A DNA stretch of 64,000 bases from contig NZ_FOCK01000008.1 of the NCBI RefSeq assembly GCF_900110085.1, positions 1-64,000 on the forward strand, written 5' to 3'. The notes under the pieces are model-generated. The model saw nothing but the letters and a program-made list of their open reading frames with translations, was not told where the DNA came from and did not search any database. Of this stretch, positions 1 through 8,239 are shown piece after piece. This stretch comes from Prevotella sp. ne3005 (GTDB taxonomy: Bacteria; Bacteroidota; Bacteroidia; Bacteroidales; Bacteroidaceae). A program made the position numbers and the translations under genes. The first letter of the stretch is position 1. Every line of letters starts with the position of its first letter.

Positions 1-359
1 GTTACAAAGAGAGAGAAGTACTGATGGTAACTTACGAGTTCAATCAGGCAACAGACGTAGAAGGACAGATGGCAGGTATCCCCCGCGGCGGTAAGATCAG
101 GGTTCGCGTGAAGGCCCTCAACGACGGCACCCCCGACCTGCTCGCTTGGATGACAGAGCGCAGCCTCCCGAAGAACGGTGAGATCAAGTTCTTGGAGACC
201 AAGACCAACAAGGAGATGAAGAGCATCAAGTTCACCAACGGCTACTGCATCAACTTCGAGGAGAAGTGGGAGGACAAGATGGGTCACTTCGAGGAGATCG
301 AGATCACCTGTAAGGCCATCGAGTTCGGCAACGTGAAGTACGAGAACGATTGGGCATAA
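1..359 (+). CDS. tssD: Type VI secretion tube protein TssD (Hcp), 5' partial
   Basis: Structural subunit of the type VI secretion inner tube, Bacteroidetes TssD (Hcp) family. The reading frame is open from position 3 to the window edge. The residues before the first internal ATG (position 24) read YKREVL and align with PREVM of the downstream paralogue, so the real start lies upstream of the window and the ATG at 24 is internal. The visible part shares with the next gene the blocks AGIPRGGK, NDG, CINFEEKWED and an ending with W one or two residues from the C terminus. It lies 73 bp upstream of a second tssD; the spacer is a GTAAAAA-type low-complexity tract. Family assignment is from sequence pattern; no other T6SS gene is visible, so whether a whole locus lies to the left is inference. 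Confidence 0.85.
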   Translation, partial: YKEREVLMVTYEFNQATDVEGQMAGIPRGGKIRVRVKALNDGTPDLLAWMTERSLPKNGEIKFLETKTNKEMKSIKFTNGYCINFEEKWEDKMGHFEEIEITCKAIEFGNVKYENDWA

Positions 360-360
360 C

Positions 361-400
361 CTAAAGTAAAAGGTAAAAAAGTAAAAAAGTAAAAAGTAAG
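361..400. repeat. Low-complexity GTAAAAA tract between tssD genes
   Basis: AT-rich direct repeats of a GTAAAAA-like unit fill the spacer between the two tssD genes, ahead of the second gene's leader. The tract belongs to the set of short tandem tracts in intercistronic spacers across this window. Confidence 0.6.
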
Positions 401-431
401 TTGAATTTTAAAAATAGAAAGGAAACATATT

Positions 432-830
432 ATGGCAGAGAATGTAACACCAGTAGTTCTTGAGGTTAAGGATTTTGAGCCTCGTGAGGTGATGATGGTA
501 GACTACAAGTTTGATCAGGCTACCGATCGTGAAGGACAGATCGCAGGTATCCCCCGCGGTGGTAAGGTAACAATCCGTGTAAAGGCTATGAACGACGGCA
601 ACAACCAGCTGATTGCCTGGATGCTTGACCCGACAATGCCGAAGGATTTCTCAGTGAAGTTCGTGAACACCGTGGACGGCGCCGCCATGAAGGAGATCAA
701 GGGCACCAACTGCTACTGCATCAACTACGTCGAGAAGTGGGAAGACGGTGAGCAGCACTACGAGGAAATCGAGATTGTATGTCAGAAGCTCGAGAACGGT
801 CCTGTCGGTTACGACAATCCTTGGAAATAA
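432..830 (+). CDS. tssD: Type VI secretion tube protein TssD (Hcp)
   Basis: Full-length paralogue (132 aa) of the gene upstream: Hcp-like ring subunit of the Bacteroidetes (subtype iii) T6SS tube. It has an N-terminal extension of about 20 residues (MAENVTPVV...) before the conserved core beginning VDYKFDQATD, then AGIPRGGK, CINYVEKWED and a C-terminal NPWK. The leader AGAAAGGAAAC before the ATG is a fair ribosome-binding site. A strong hairpin terminator follows directly, so it ends its transcript. The two copies differ mainly in the middle and at the C terminus, as expected if they carry or pair with different effectors (inference). Confidence 0.88.
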   Translation: MAENVTPVVLEVKDFEPREVMMVDYKFDQATDREGQIAGIPRGGKVTIRVKAMNDGNNQLIAWMLDPTMPKDFSVKFVNTVDGAAMKEIKGTNCYCINYVEKWEDGEQHYEEIEIVCQKLENGPVGYDNPWK

Positions 831-835
831 TAAAG

Positions 836-870
836 AAATCCCCCTCCCAGTTGGCGAGGGGGATTTTTTT
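836..870 (+). terminator. Intrinsic terminator after tssD
   Basis: An 11-bp stem (AAATCCCCCTC with GAGGGGGATTT) with a 9-nt loop, followed by a run of T. It closes the tssD transcript six bases after the stop codon. Confidence 0.9.
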
Positions 871-933
871 GCCATTTGTGCCCAAATGACAAACATTTTT
901 CCCGAATTATAGTAGTTTTTCGTTTTTTTTTCT

Positions 934-941
934 TACTTTTG
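934..941 (+). promoter_or_regulatory. Putative -7 element for SemiSWEET/purN
   Basis: TACTTTTG matches the Bacteroidetes -7 consensus TAnnTTTG. It lies 36 bp before the ATG at 978 and just after a strong terminator. No clean -33 TTTG sits at the expected distance. Confidence 0.5.
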
Positions 942-977
942 CGCCCACATTAAGAACTTTTCTTAGAATAACGTATT

Positions 978-1268
978 ATGGAACATCAGGTATTATTTGA
1001 CATCTTCGGGTGGATTGCCAGTATTAGTCTTATCCTCGGTTATCTGCCTCAGGCCATTCAGACCATTCGTACACGCAATACCGACGGTATCTCCATGCCC
1101 GCCTTTATCATGATGGCCGTTGGCAGCTTAGCTTTCATGTGTCAGGGTTGGATGCTCGGACGCGAAGGCGTCTTCATGTTTTTTACTAACGTCATCACCT
1201 TCACCTGCAGCGTCATCATCTTCGTCATCAAGATTTTGAACGACAGAAAAAAGAAAAAGAGAGGATAG
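978..1268 (+). CDS. SemiSWEET-type sugar transporter
   Basis: Small integral membrane protein (96 aa) of the SemiSWEET/PQ-loop family. These form a three-helix half-barrel and work as dimers to move small sugars across the inner membrane by facilitated diffusion. The PQ motif occurs as GYLPQAIQTIRT (about residues 22-33), followed by the typical NTDGIS turn and two further hydrophobic segments (about 41-60 and 66-88), then a lysine-rich tail. Length fits the family. It precedes purN by 5 bp and is probably cotranscribed, although a functional link is not evident. The substrate cannot be read from sequence. Confidence 0.8.
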   Translation: MEHQVLFDIFGWIASISLILGYLPQAIQTIRTRNTDGISMPAFIMMAVGSLAFMCQGWMLGREGVFMFFTNVITFTCSVIIFVIKILNDRKKKKRG

Positions 1269-1273
1269 GGAAG

Positions 1274-1840
1274 ATGAATATAGCAATTTTTGTATCAGGA
1301 AGCGGGACGAACTGCGAAAACCTGATTAAGTATTTCGCGGGTTCAGAAACAGTGAATACAGCCCTCGTAGTAAGCAACAAGGCCGATGCTTACGCATTGG
1401 TGCGTGCTGAGCGCCTAGGCGTACCGACAGCCATAACCCCCAAGGCAGACCTTCACAATCCTGACGTGATGCTGCCACTGCTTAAGAAGTATGATATCGG
1501 CTTCATCGTCCTGGCAGGATGGCTACCATTGATTCCAAATTTCCTGATTGAGGCTTATCCCCACCGCATTATCAACATCCACCCTGCCCTTCTGCCCAAA
1601 TATGGCGGCAAAGGTATGTGGGGCCATCATGTGCATGAGGCAGTAAAGGCTGCCGGAGAAACGGAGACGGGTATGACTATCCACTGGGTCACTCCCGTCT
1701 GCGATGCAGGTGAGATTATTGCACAATACAAAGTGGCACTATCACCCGAGGATTCGGTAGACGATATCGCAGAAAAGGAGCACCAACTGGAAATGGAATA
1801 CTTCCCCAAGGAAGTGGAAAAGATTATAAAAACGCTGTAG
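1274..1840 (+). CDS. purN: Phosphoribosylglycinamide formyltransferase
   Basis: Third step of purine synthesis: transfers a formyl group from 10-formyl-THF to GAR. At 188 aa it has the usual single-domain length. Visible signatures are the N-terminal phosphate-binding VSGSGTNCENL (residues 7-17), the catalytic region with INIHPALLPKYGG (about residues 97-110), and the later VTPVCDAGEII with the conserved aspartate. It starts 5 bp after the SemiSWEET gene, so translation is probably coupled. The terminator stem overlaps the stop codon. Cytoplasmic; assignment is secure. Confidence 0.93.
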   Translation: MNIAIFVSGSGTNCENLIKYFAGSETVNTALVVSNKADAYALVRAERLGVPTAITPKADLHNPDVMLPLLKKYDIGFIVLAGWLPLIPNFLIEAYPHRIINIHPALLPKYGGKGMWGHHVHEAVKAAGETETGMTIHWVTPVCDAGEIIAQYKVALSPEDSVDDIAEKEHQLEMEYFPKEVEKIIKTL

Positions 1841-1864
1841 ATTGATTTCTACAGCGTTTTTTTA
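1828..1864. terminator. Bidirectional terminator, purN / unknown gene
   Basis: A 13-14 bp stem (AACGCTGTAGA with TCTACAGCGTT), flanked by A-runs on the left and T-runs on the right. It lies between the convergent purN and the gene ending at 1883, and can work in both directions. Its left arm includes the purN stop codon. Confidence 0.88.
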
Positions 1865-1882
1865 TGAAACAATTTATGCTCC

Positions 1883-2605
1883 TTATTTGCTGAGAGAGGT
1901 ACAATAATCCTGATACAATTTCGTATAGGGGGATTTATCGTCTAATTGGCTTATCAGTTGCTTGGCACATTCAATAAGATCTTCACCAAATTCTTGGGTG
2001 ATGGCAGGTGATTTGGTGAAGTCTCTAAATAAGCCTATAAAGATGACGTGGAACTCATCCTTGTGATAAATCTCAAGATTGAGCTGACGGAAGGTGTTGG
2101 CAAGCATTCCTGCAGCGATCTTCTTACAGAAACCACCTAAATCAGGATCAACATTAAAATGATCCAATGGAGCGCCTGATGCCCATGGGCGCATCTTGGC
2201 AAGACAATCCACCACACTGGTGATCAAGGTCTCATCTACGACATTGGCTTCCTTATATTTCCTGAAAGCCACATCATTATTGTTTCGGGCTTCCTGGGCA
2301 AGAACAGTAAGAGTGGCCAACTGCATCACAATCTGCTTATCACTGTATCTTTCGACAACATCATCTTGCAATGCTTGCCACAAATTGATGCCATCGGTTC
2401 CTTTCTCTTGTAAAGTGTCGGAAACTGCATCAAAGCCTGCATACAAGCCCTGATAGATACCATTCATCAGGATAGAACGTGACATATTGCCCGATGTCTC
2501 GGAGAAGTGGTCCATGATGTCTTTAGCAGCTGCTTTACATTTCTCAGCATTCTGCCACTCTAACGTTTTCACCGTTTCCGATAAATACTGCCTAAACTCT
2601 TGCAT
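1883..2605 (-). CDS. Unknown protein, end of glycine cleavage operon
   Basis: I do not recognise this 240-aa protein. It is predicted soluble and mostly alpha-helical, acidic, without signal peptide, membrane segment or a cysteine/histidine metal cluster. The N-terminal half is rich in polar helices (EWQNAEKCKAAAKDIMDHF); the middle contains a PWASGAPLDHFNVDPDLGGF turn and the C-terminal part again looks helical. It follows lpdA on the same strand by 17 bp and is followed by a terminator, so it is likely the last gene of the gcv transcript. Base composition is somewhat more AT-rich than lpdA. Function unknown; a role in glycine or lipoyl metabolism is only guilt by association. Confidence 0.7.
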   Translation of the reverse strand: MQEFRQYLSETVKTLEWQNAEKCKAAAKDIMDHFSETSGNMSRSILMNGIYQGLYAGFDAVSDTLQEKGTDGINLWQALQDDVVERYSDKQIVMQLATLTVLAQEARNNNDVAFRKYKEANVVDETLITSVVDCLAKMRPWASGAPLDHFNVDPDLGGFCKKIAAGMLANTFRQLNLEIYHKDEFHVIFIGLFRDFTKSPAITQEFGEDLIECAKQLISQLDDKSPYTKLYQDYCTSLSK

Positions 2606-2622
2606 ATTTTTCTATATTTTAG

Positions 2623-3882
2623 TTATTCTGCTGCTGATTTGAGGATCTCGGAGAGCGTAGGATGGATGTGCACCATATCGGCGAGTTCACTAAGCGTAGT
2701 GTGCTTACACATCAGTACGCTAACTTCCTGAATGATATCAGCACTATGAGCACCATAGGCATGACAACCTAAGATTTCGCCAACCGGGTTCACGAATAAC
2801 TTCAGCATTCCTTCTGTCTCACCCATAGCAAGAGCCTTGCCGTTGGCGCGCCAGAAAGACTTACGGCACTCGTAAGCAATGCCTTGAGCCTTGAGTTGGT
2901 CTTCTGTAGGACCTACGCAAGCGGCCTCGGGAGAGGTAAAGATGGCAGCGGGCATGATGTCGAAACGGATACCATCGGTCTTACCCAAAATCTGATTGAC
3001 AACATGAACAGCTTGCATCTCGGCAGCATGAGCGAGCATCTGACGGGCATTACAATCTCCAATAGCATAAACACCCTTGACATTGGTGTCAAAATGCTCG
3101 TTGACCTTGACACCCTGACGCTCATCGTAGTCGATGCCAGCCTTAGCGAAATCTGCCTGAACACGCGGTTTCCGGCCCGTGGCCATCAGAATGACATCGG
3201 CTTCAACACGCTCTGTTTGACCTTTCTTATTTTCAAAGAACACCTCACCATCAGCTATCTGCTTCACACCACATTGCATATTGAAGGAAATGCCTTCCTT
3301 CTCCATCTGCTTGCGGAGGCGTTTGGCGATGTCACTATCGAGCGCCGGCAGACACTCCTTGAGGAACTCTATCACCGTAACCGCTGAACCAAAACGGTTG
3401 AACACAGAGGCGAACTCCATACCGATAACACCTGCACCAATGATGCAGAGGCGCTTGGGCAGGGTTTCGAGATTCAGAAGGCCTGTGGAATCAACCACTT
3501 GAGGGTCGTTAGCGCCTTCAATAGGAAGCCATTTGGTTTCTGAACCTGTGGCGATGATGATGTTATCAGCGGTATGGTCATTAACCGTATGAGCATCAAC
3601 GAAAGCAGCCTTCTCACGTACCAACGTGATGTTGGGATGTGAGAGAATGCCCTCAACGCCCTGACGCAACTGGGGTACTACCTGAGCCATACGCTCACGA
3701 GCCCCGGCAAAGGTTGCCGAGTGGACGTAGGTTTTGGTAGGGATGCAGCCCACATTGAGACAGGTGCCGCCCACCTCAGCGCCCTCGAAGATCGTAACCT
3801 TCAGGCCTTGTTTGGCGGCATATTCAGCGGCGCGGTAGCCACCAGGCCCCGCGCCGATGATAATTAGATCAGCTTTAGTCAT
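2623..3882 (-). CDS. lpdA: Dihydrolipoyl dehydrogenase (short form)
   Basis: FAD flavoprotein that reoxidises the dihydrolipoyl arm of GcvH (L-protein). Order seen: N-terminal FAD dinucleotide fold IIGAGPGGYRAAE (residues 8-20), redox disulfide GGTCLNVGC with IPTK (about 38-50), NAD fold IIGAGVIGMEFASVF, second FAD motif VYAIGDCN, and C-terminal catalytic HIHPTLSE near the end. At 419 aa it is about 50 residues shorter than typical enzymes: the stretch after the redox helix is compacted and the C-terminal tail ends soon after HPTLSE. All catalytic residues I can check are present. The ATG at 3882 is formed by the last heptamer of a TTCAATn tract. Position within the gcv operon supports a dedicated L-protein. 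Confidence 0.92.
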   Translation of the reverse strand: MTKADLIIIGAGPGGYRAAEYAAKQGLKVTIFEGAEVGGTCLNVGCIPTKTYVHSATFAGARERMAQVVPQLRQGVEGILSHPNITLVREKAAFVDAHTVNDHTADNIIIATGSETKWLPIEGANDPQVVDSTGLLNLETLPKRLCIIGAGVIGMEFASVFNRFGSAVTVIEFLKECLPALDSDIAKRLRKQMEKEGISFNMQCGVKQIADGEVFFENKKGQTERVEADVILMATGRKPRVQADFAKAGIDYDERQGVKVNEHFDTNVKGVYAIGDCNARQMLAHAAEMQAVHVVNQILGKTDGIRFDIMPAAIFTSPEAACVGPTEDQLKAQGIAYECRKSFWRANGKALAMGETEGMLKLFVNPVGEILGCHAYGAHSADIIQEVSVLMCKHTTLSELADMVHIHPTLSEILKSAAE

Positions 3883-3909
3883 TGAACATTGAAGATTGAA
3901 GATTGAACA
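3883..3909. repeat. TTCAATn heptamer tract before lpdA
   Basis: The whole 27-bp spacer between gcvPB and lpdA consists of heptamers of the form TTCAATn (read on the minus strand). The final unit, TTCAATG, supplies the lpdA ATG. Confidence 0.8.
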
Positions 3910-5316
3910 TTATGTTTCTGACATAAGTTGACGATAGGTGACCACAGGATGCTTGGCAGCAAGGACATCGTCGACACGTCCGATAGGCGTATTGTGTGGT
4001 GCAGACTTTACCAGATCAGGATCAGTCTTAGCCTCCTCAGCAATCTGGCGCATCACATTGATAAAGCCATCGAGCGTCTCCTTACTCTCATTCTCCGTAG
4101 GCTCCACCATCAGGCTCTCGTGGAACAGCAGGGGGAAGTAGATGGTGGGGGCGTGATAACCGTAATCAAGCAGACGCTTGGCCACATCCATCGTCGTAAC
4201 ACCCGTGGATTTATCCTTGAGGCCATCGAACACGAACTCGTGACAACAGATGGTGTCGATGGGAAGTTCGTAGACATCCTTCAACGACTCCTTGATGTAG
4301 TTGGCATTGAGTACAGCCAAGGGACCTACCTCTTTAATATGCTCACGACCCAACGAAAGGATATAAGCATAAGCACGCATCATCACAGCGTAGTTACCCT
4401 GATAAGGCGATACGCAGGGGAAGAACTCTTGCAAGCCCTCACGAACACCAACAGGGCCACTGCCAGGACCACCTCCACCATGAGGTGTAGAGAAGGTCTT
4501 GTGAAGGTTGATGTGCATCACGTCGAAGCCCATATCGCCAGGGCGACAAGCGCCTAACATGGGATTCAGGTTGGCACCATCGTAATACATCAGACCACCA
4601 CAGTCGTGAATCAACTGGGCTATCTCAGGAATACGGGTCTCGAAAAGGCCCAGCGTATTGGGATTGGTCATCATCATGGCGGCAATCTCAGCACCCTGTT
4701 CAGCGACGATACGTTGCAGGTCCTCAAAATCCACCGTACCATCGGCCAGTGACTTCACTTCGATAATCTCCAAGCCACAGACAGCAGCAGAAGCAGGATT
4801 GGTGCCATGGGCTGAATCGGGCACAATCACCTTTTTACGAGCCATATCGCCACGAGAACGGTGGTAGTTGTCGATGGTCATCAGACCAGTTAGTTCACCA
4901 TGGGCTCCAGCGTAAGGCTTGAAGGTGAAGTGCGCCAAGCCCGTGAGTTCACAGAGTGATTTCTCCAACAATGTCACCAAAGCCGACGCGCCCTTCACGG
5001 TGGCAGCCGGTTGTTTTGGATGTAGGTTTTGGAACTGGGGCAGAGCAGCCATCTCCTCATTGATCTTAGGATTGTACTTCATTGTACACGAGCCCAGAGG
5101 ATAGAATCCTGTATCCACGCCGAAGTTATTATTAGAGAGATTGGTATAGTGGCGCACTACCGTCAACTCGTCGCACTCGGGCAATTGAGCATCTTCTGCA
5201 CGTTTCATAGAAGCAGGTATCTCGTAATCTCCAAAATTGTTTTTGGGCAGACTATAACCTTTGCGGCCCTCGTGGGAGAGTTCAAATATCAATGATCCAT
5301 ATAACTTACTATTCAT
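3910..5316 (-). CDS. gcvPB: Glycine decarboxylase P-protein, subunit 2
   Basis: PLP-carrying half of a split P-protein; with GcvPA it decarboxylates glycine and passes the aminomethyl group to lipoyl-GcvH. At 468 aa it matches GcvPB subunits. Seen: YPLGSCTMKYNPK (residues 72-84), DSAHGTNPASAA (167-178), and the PLP lysine in HINLHKTFSTPHGGGGPG (K273) followed by the glycine-rich loop. It lies between gcvPA (20 bp upstream) and lpdA. The split (alpha/beta) arrangement differs from the single ~950-residue P-protein of many bacteria (family knowledge). Confidence 0.95.
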   Translation of the reverse strand: MNSKLYGSLIFELSHEGRKGYSLPKNNFGDYEIPASMKRAEDAQLPECDELTVVRHYTNLSNNNFGVDTGFYPLGSCTMKYNPKINEEMAALPQFQNLHPKQPAATVKGASALVTLLEKSLCELTGLAHFTFKPYAGAHGELTGLMTIDNYHRSRGDMARKKVIVPDSAHGTNPASAAVCGLEIIEVKSLADGTVDFEDLQRIVAEQGAEIAAMMMTNPNTLGLFETRIPEIAQLIHDCGGLMYYDGANLNPMLGACRPGDMGFDVMHINLHKTFSTPHGGGGPGSGPVGVREGLQEFFPCVSPYQGNYAVMMRAYAYILSLGREHIKEVGPLAVLNANYIKESLKDVYELPIDTICCHEFVFDGLKDKSTGVTTMDVAKRLLDYGYHAPTIYFPLLFHESLMVEPTENESKETLDGFINVMRQIAEEAKTDPDLVKSAPHNTPIGRVDDVLAAKHPVVTYRQLMSET

Positions 5317-5336
5317 ATTTTTTCTATTTTTGAGAG

Positions 5337-6671
5337 TTAATGTAGACCATCCGCCAACGGAAGTGCTTCGACGAAACGGTCGATTTCTTCCTTTGTACGC
5401 TTTTCTGTAACAGCAATAAGCAGACTACCATCGTTCATCTTAACACCCGGGAGAATGCCATTCATCAGATAGGACGAGAACAATTTGTCAATATCTCCAT
5501 CATAGCGAACAAGGAATTCATTGAAGAATGGCTTGTCGTAAACCAAATGGAACTTTCCTGTTGCCAAGAGTTTATCACAGAGATAGTGAGCACCTGCGTA
5601 AGAAAGTTGTGCTGCTTCCTTCAGTCCTTGTTTGCCCATCAACGACATGTATATGGTCACAAAGAGAGCCATCAACGACTGGTTGGAGCAGATATTCGAC
5701 GTGGCTTTCTGGCGACGGATATGCTGTTCACGAGCCTGAAGGGTTAGCACAAAGGCTCGCTGATTCCGATTATCTTTAGTCATACCCACGATACGACCAG
5801 GCATCTTACGGATGAGTTTCTCTGTGCAACACATATAGCCCACATAAGGACCGCCAAACTGCATCGGGATACCCAGACTCTGACCATCGCCCACTGCAAT
5901 ATCAGCGCCCCACTCTCCCGGAGTCTTCAGCACAGCAAGATCGGCTGCAACGCTATTAATAATCAAAAGAGCCTTGTTATCATGACAAGCATCAGCAAAA
6001 CCAGTAAAGTCCTCAACGATACCACAGGCGTTAGGCTGTTGCACGATAACGCCAGCCACGCCTCCAGCAGCCAGTTTTGCCTTAAGATCTTCAACATCAG
6101 TTACGCCATCCTTCTCGCTTATTGTCTCCAGTTCAATACCCTGATGTAAAGCATAGGTATTGAGCACCTTCCGGGTATCACCATTCAAGGTCTCTGACAC
6201 TAGCACTTTGTTAACTTTTTTACCAGCAGCCACAGCCATCATCATAGCCTCGGCAGTAGCAGTTGTACCATCGTACATGGATGCGTTGGAGACTTCCATA
6301 CCTGTGAGTTCTGTCATCATGGACTGATACTCAAAGATATAGTGCAGGGTACCTTGCGAGATCTCTGCCTGATACGGAGTGTAGGAGGTCAGAAACTCGG
6401 AACGCTGCAGCAGACTGGGAATCACAGACGGTGTGTAATGATCGTATACGCCATAGCCAGCGAAACAGGTTAGTTGCTGATTCTGCGAACCCAATTTCTC
6501 AAACAGTTGGCGCACCTCCATCTCACTCATCTCCGAGGGAATCTTATAGTCTCCTCGGAAGCGGATGCTCTCAGGAATCTGGGCATAGAGGCCATCGAGG
6601 TCTTTCACCCCCGCCTTTTCCATCATCGTGCGCAGGTCGTCTTCCGTATGGGGAAAATACTTATAGTTCAT
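5337..6671 (-). CDS. gcvPA: Glycine decarboxylase P-protein, subunit 1
   Basis: N-terminal half of the split P-protein (444 aa), catalytically paired with GcvPB. It starts MNYKYFPHTEDD and has the family blocks FAGYGVYDHYTPSVI (about residues 75-89), SQGTLHYIFEYQSMM, SNASMYDGTTATAEA (about 129-143) and FGGPYVGYMCC. It lacks the PLP lysine, as expected. The ATG at 6671 is again supplied by the last TTCAATG unit of a heptamer spacer after gcvH. Confidence 0.95.
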   Translation of the reverse strand: MNYKYFPHTEDDLRTMMEKAGVKDLDGLYAQIPESIRFRGDYKIPSEMSEMEVRQLFEKLGSQNQQLTCFAGYGVYDHYTPSVIPSLLQRSEFLTSYTPYQAEISQGTLHYIFEYQSMMTELTGMEVSNASMYDGTTATAEAMMMAVAAGKKVNKVLVSETLNGDTRKVLNTYALHQGIELETISEKDGVTDVEDLKAKLAAGGVAGVIVQQPNACGIVEDFTGFADACHDNKALLIINSVAADLAVLKTPGEWGADIAVGDGQSLGIPMQFGGPYVGYMCCTEKLIRKMPGRIVGMTKDNRNQRAFVLTLQAREQHIRRQKATSNICSNQSLMALFVTIYMSLMGKQGLKEAAQLSYAGAHYLCDKLLATGKFHLVYDKPFFNEFLVRYDGDIDKLFSSYLMNGILPGVKMNDGSLLIAVTEKRTKEEIDRFVEALPLADGLH

Positions 6672-6698
6672 TGAAGATTGAACATTGAAAATTGAACT
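6672..6698. repeat. TTCAATn heptamer tract before gcvPA
   Basis: The gcvH-gcvPA spacer is made of heptamers (TTCAATG, TTCAATC, TTCAATT on the minus strand), like the one before lpdA in the same operon but with a different order of variants. Confidence 0.8.
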
Positions 6699-7079
6699 TT
6701 ATTTTTCGCAGAAAGCAGCGTAAGCCTTGGCGTCCATCAGGTTGTCGAGCTCAGACTTGTCGCTGAGTTCCACCTTGATAATCCAGTTCTCGAAAGCATC
6801 CTCATTGATCAGCTCGGGCTGATCCTCAAGGGCTTCGTTGACTTCGACAACAGTTCCACTAACAGGAGAATACAAATCGCTGGCAGCCTTGACACTCTCT
6901 ACGGCGCCAAACTCCTCACCGGCTTCCACCTCATCGTCGACCTCAGGCATATCCACATACACCACGTTACCCAAAGCGTTCTGGGCATAATCTGTAATAC
7001 CGATGAAACCAAAATCACCTTCTACTCTTACATATTCGTGTGACTCTGAGTAGTAGAGTCCTTCAATTACTTTTGCCAT
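6699..7079 (-). CDS. gcvH: Glycine cleavage system H protein
   Basis: Lipoyl carrier of the glycine cleavage system, shuttling the aminomethyl and dihydrolipoyl groups between P, T and L proteins. Length 126 aa, normal. The lipoylation site is K64 within GAVESVKAASDLYSP; the family start (YYSESHEYVRVEGD) and the FIGITDYAQNALGNVVYVD block are present. It lies between gcvT (47 bp upstream, an AT-rich TTTTTACC-type tract) and gcvPA. Lipoylation is probably done by the LplA encoded at the head of the operon. Confidence 0.97.
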   Translation of the reverse strand: MAKVIEGLYYSESHEYVRVEGDFGFIGITDYAQNALGNVVYVDMPEVDDEVEAGEEFGAVESVKAASDLYSPVSGTVVEVNEALEDQPELINEDAFENWIIKVELSDKSELDNLMDAKAYAAFCEK

Positions 7080-7084
7080 AATAC

Positions 7085-7126
7085 TTATTATTGTTTATTT
7101 TTTACCTTTTTTTCTTTTTTACCTTT
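7085..7126. repeat. Pyrimidine-rich repeat tract before gcvH
   Basis: On the plus strand the gcvT-gcvH spacer is a tract built from TTTTTTACC-like units; on the coding strand it is a purine-rich GGTAAAAAA tract just before gcvH. Similar tracts occur at 361-400 and 41726-41748. Confidence 0.55.
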
Positions 7127-8236
7127 TTACTTTTTATAGCTCTTGCTATAGAATTGTTTCTTGACCACCTTTCCTGGGAAGACCTTCTTACGAATCTGGA
7201 TTTGCACCTCAGTGTCAAGTTTGGCGTAGGCAGCATCCACGAGTGCCATACACACACTCTTATCAGACGACAGAGTATGATAGCCCGTGGTTACCTCACC
7301 AATGGGTTCGCCTTCCATGTTCAGCACGGTATAACCGTGACGGGGAATGGCCTTATCGAAGAGTTCGATACCCACGAGTTTCTTTGCCGGACCTTCAGCT
7401 TTCTGCTTGGCGAGAGCTTCCTTACCGATAAACTCAGGCTTGTCGAGTTTCACGAACATACCTAGACCTGCCATGATAGGGGTAATCTCCTCAGAGAGTT
7501 CATCACCATAGAGAGGCAGCCCCACCTCGAAGCGCAGTGTATCGCGGCATCCCAGTCCACAAGGCTGAACACCTGCAGCGATAAGTTTATCCCAACACTC
7601 GTTGATGAAGGCATGCGAGCCGTAGATCTCAAAGCCGTCCTCGCCAGTATAGCCCGTGCGGGATATAATCACGTCACCAATGGTCTTACAGGTGTAGAAC
7701 GTCAGTTCCTTGCAAGGCAATCCCAATACCGTTTCTACATTATGCTCAGCCTCAGGGCCCTGAACGGCAATCTGACCATAGTAGTCGGAACGGTTCTGGA
7801 GGTCGATGTCAAAGCCCTCGGCTTTCTCCTGCATCCACGCCCAGTCTTTGTCGATGTTGGCTGCGTTGATAACCAGGAAGAAATCGTTCTCGCCCATCTT
7901 ATATACTAAGAGGTCGTCTACTGTGCCACCATTCTCATAGCACATCATGCCATAATAGATCTTTCCTACCGGAGCCCCTGCGATATCGTTCGTAAAGATA
8001 TGTTGTACATAGCGCTCGGCATCGGGGCCTTTTACGGTGACCTCACCCATGTGGGACACGTCGAAGAGACCCACATGTTCACGAACGGCGATGTGTTCAG
8101 GGGCGATGCCCGCATTCTGATACAGCAGGGGCATGTCAAAGCCACCGAACTCCACCATCATAGCACCTAACGACAGGTGCTTGTCATAGAGACAAGTACG
8201 TTTGGTTTTCTTTTCAAGTTCTTGTTTAATTGCCAT
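7127..8236 (-). CDS. gcvT: Aminomethyltransferase (T-protein)
   Basis: T-protein of the glycine cleavage system: releases ammonia from the aminomethyl-lipoyl arm and makes 5,10-methylene-THF. Length 369 aa, normal. Seen: MVEFGGFDMPLLY (about residues 28-40), LFDVSHMGEV (about 57-66) with the catalytic aspartate/histidine region, ISRTGYTGEDGFEIY (about 190-204), GCRDTLRFEVGLPLYGDEL and a C-terminal TTGYHTLSSDKSVCMALV barrel. It begins 3 bp after lplA, so translation is probably coupled. Confidence 0.96.
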   Translation of the reverse strand: MAIKQELEKKTKRTCLYDKHLSLGAMMVEFGGFDMPLLYQNAGIAPEHIAVREHVGLFDVSHMGEVTVKGPDAERYVQHIFTNDIAGAPVGKIYYGMMCYENGGTVDDLLVYKMGENDFFLVINAANIDKDWAWMQEKAEGFDIDLQNRSDYYGQIAVQGPEAEHNVETVLGLPCKELTFYTCKTIGDVIISRTGYTGEDGFEIYGSHAFINECWDKLIAAGVQPCGLGCRDTLRFEVGLPLYGDELSEEITPIMAGLGMFVKLDKPEFIGKEALAKQKAEGPAKKLVGIELFDKAIPRHGYTVLNMEGEPIGEVTTGYHTLSSDKSVCMALVDAAYAKLDTEVQIQIRKKVFPGKVVKKQFYSKSYKK

Positions 8237-8239
8237 AGA

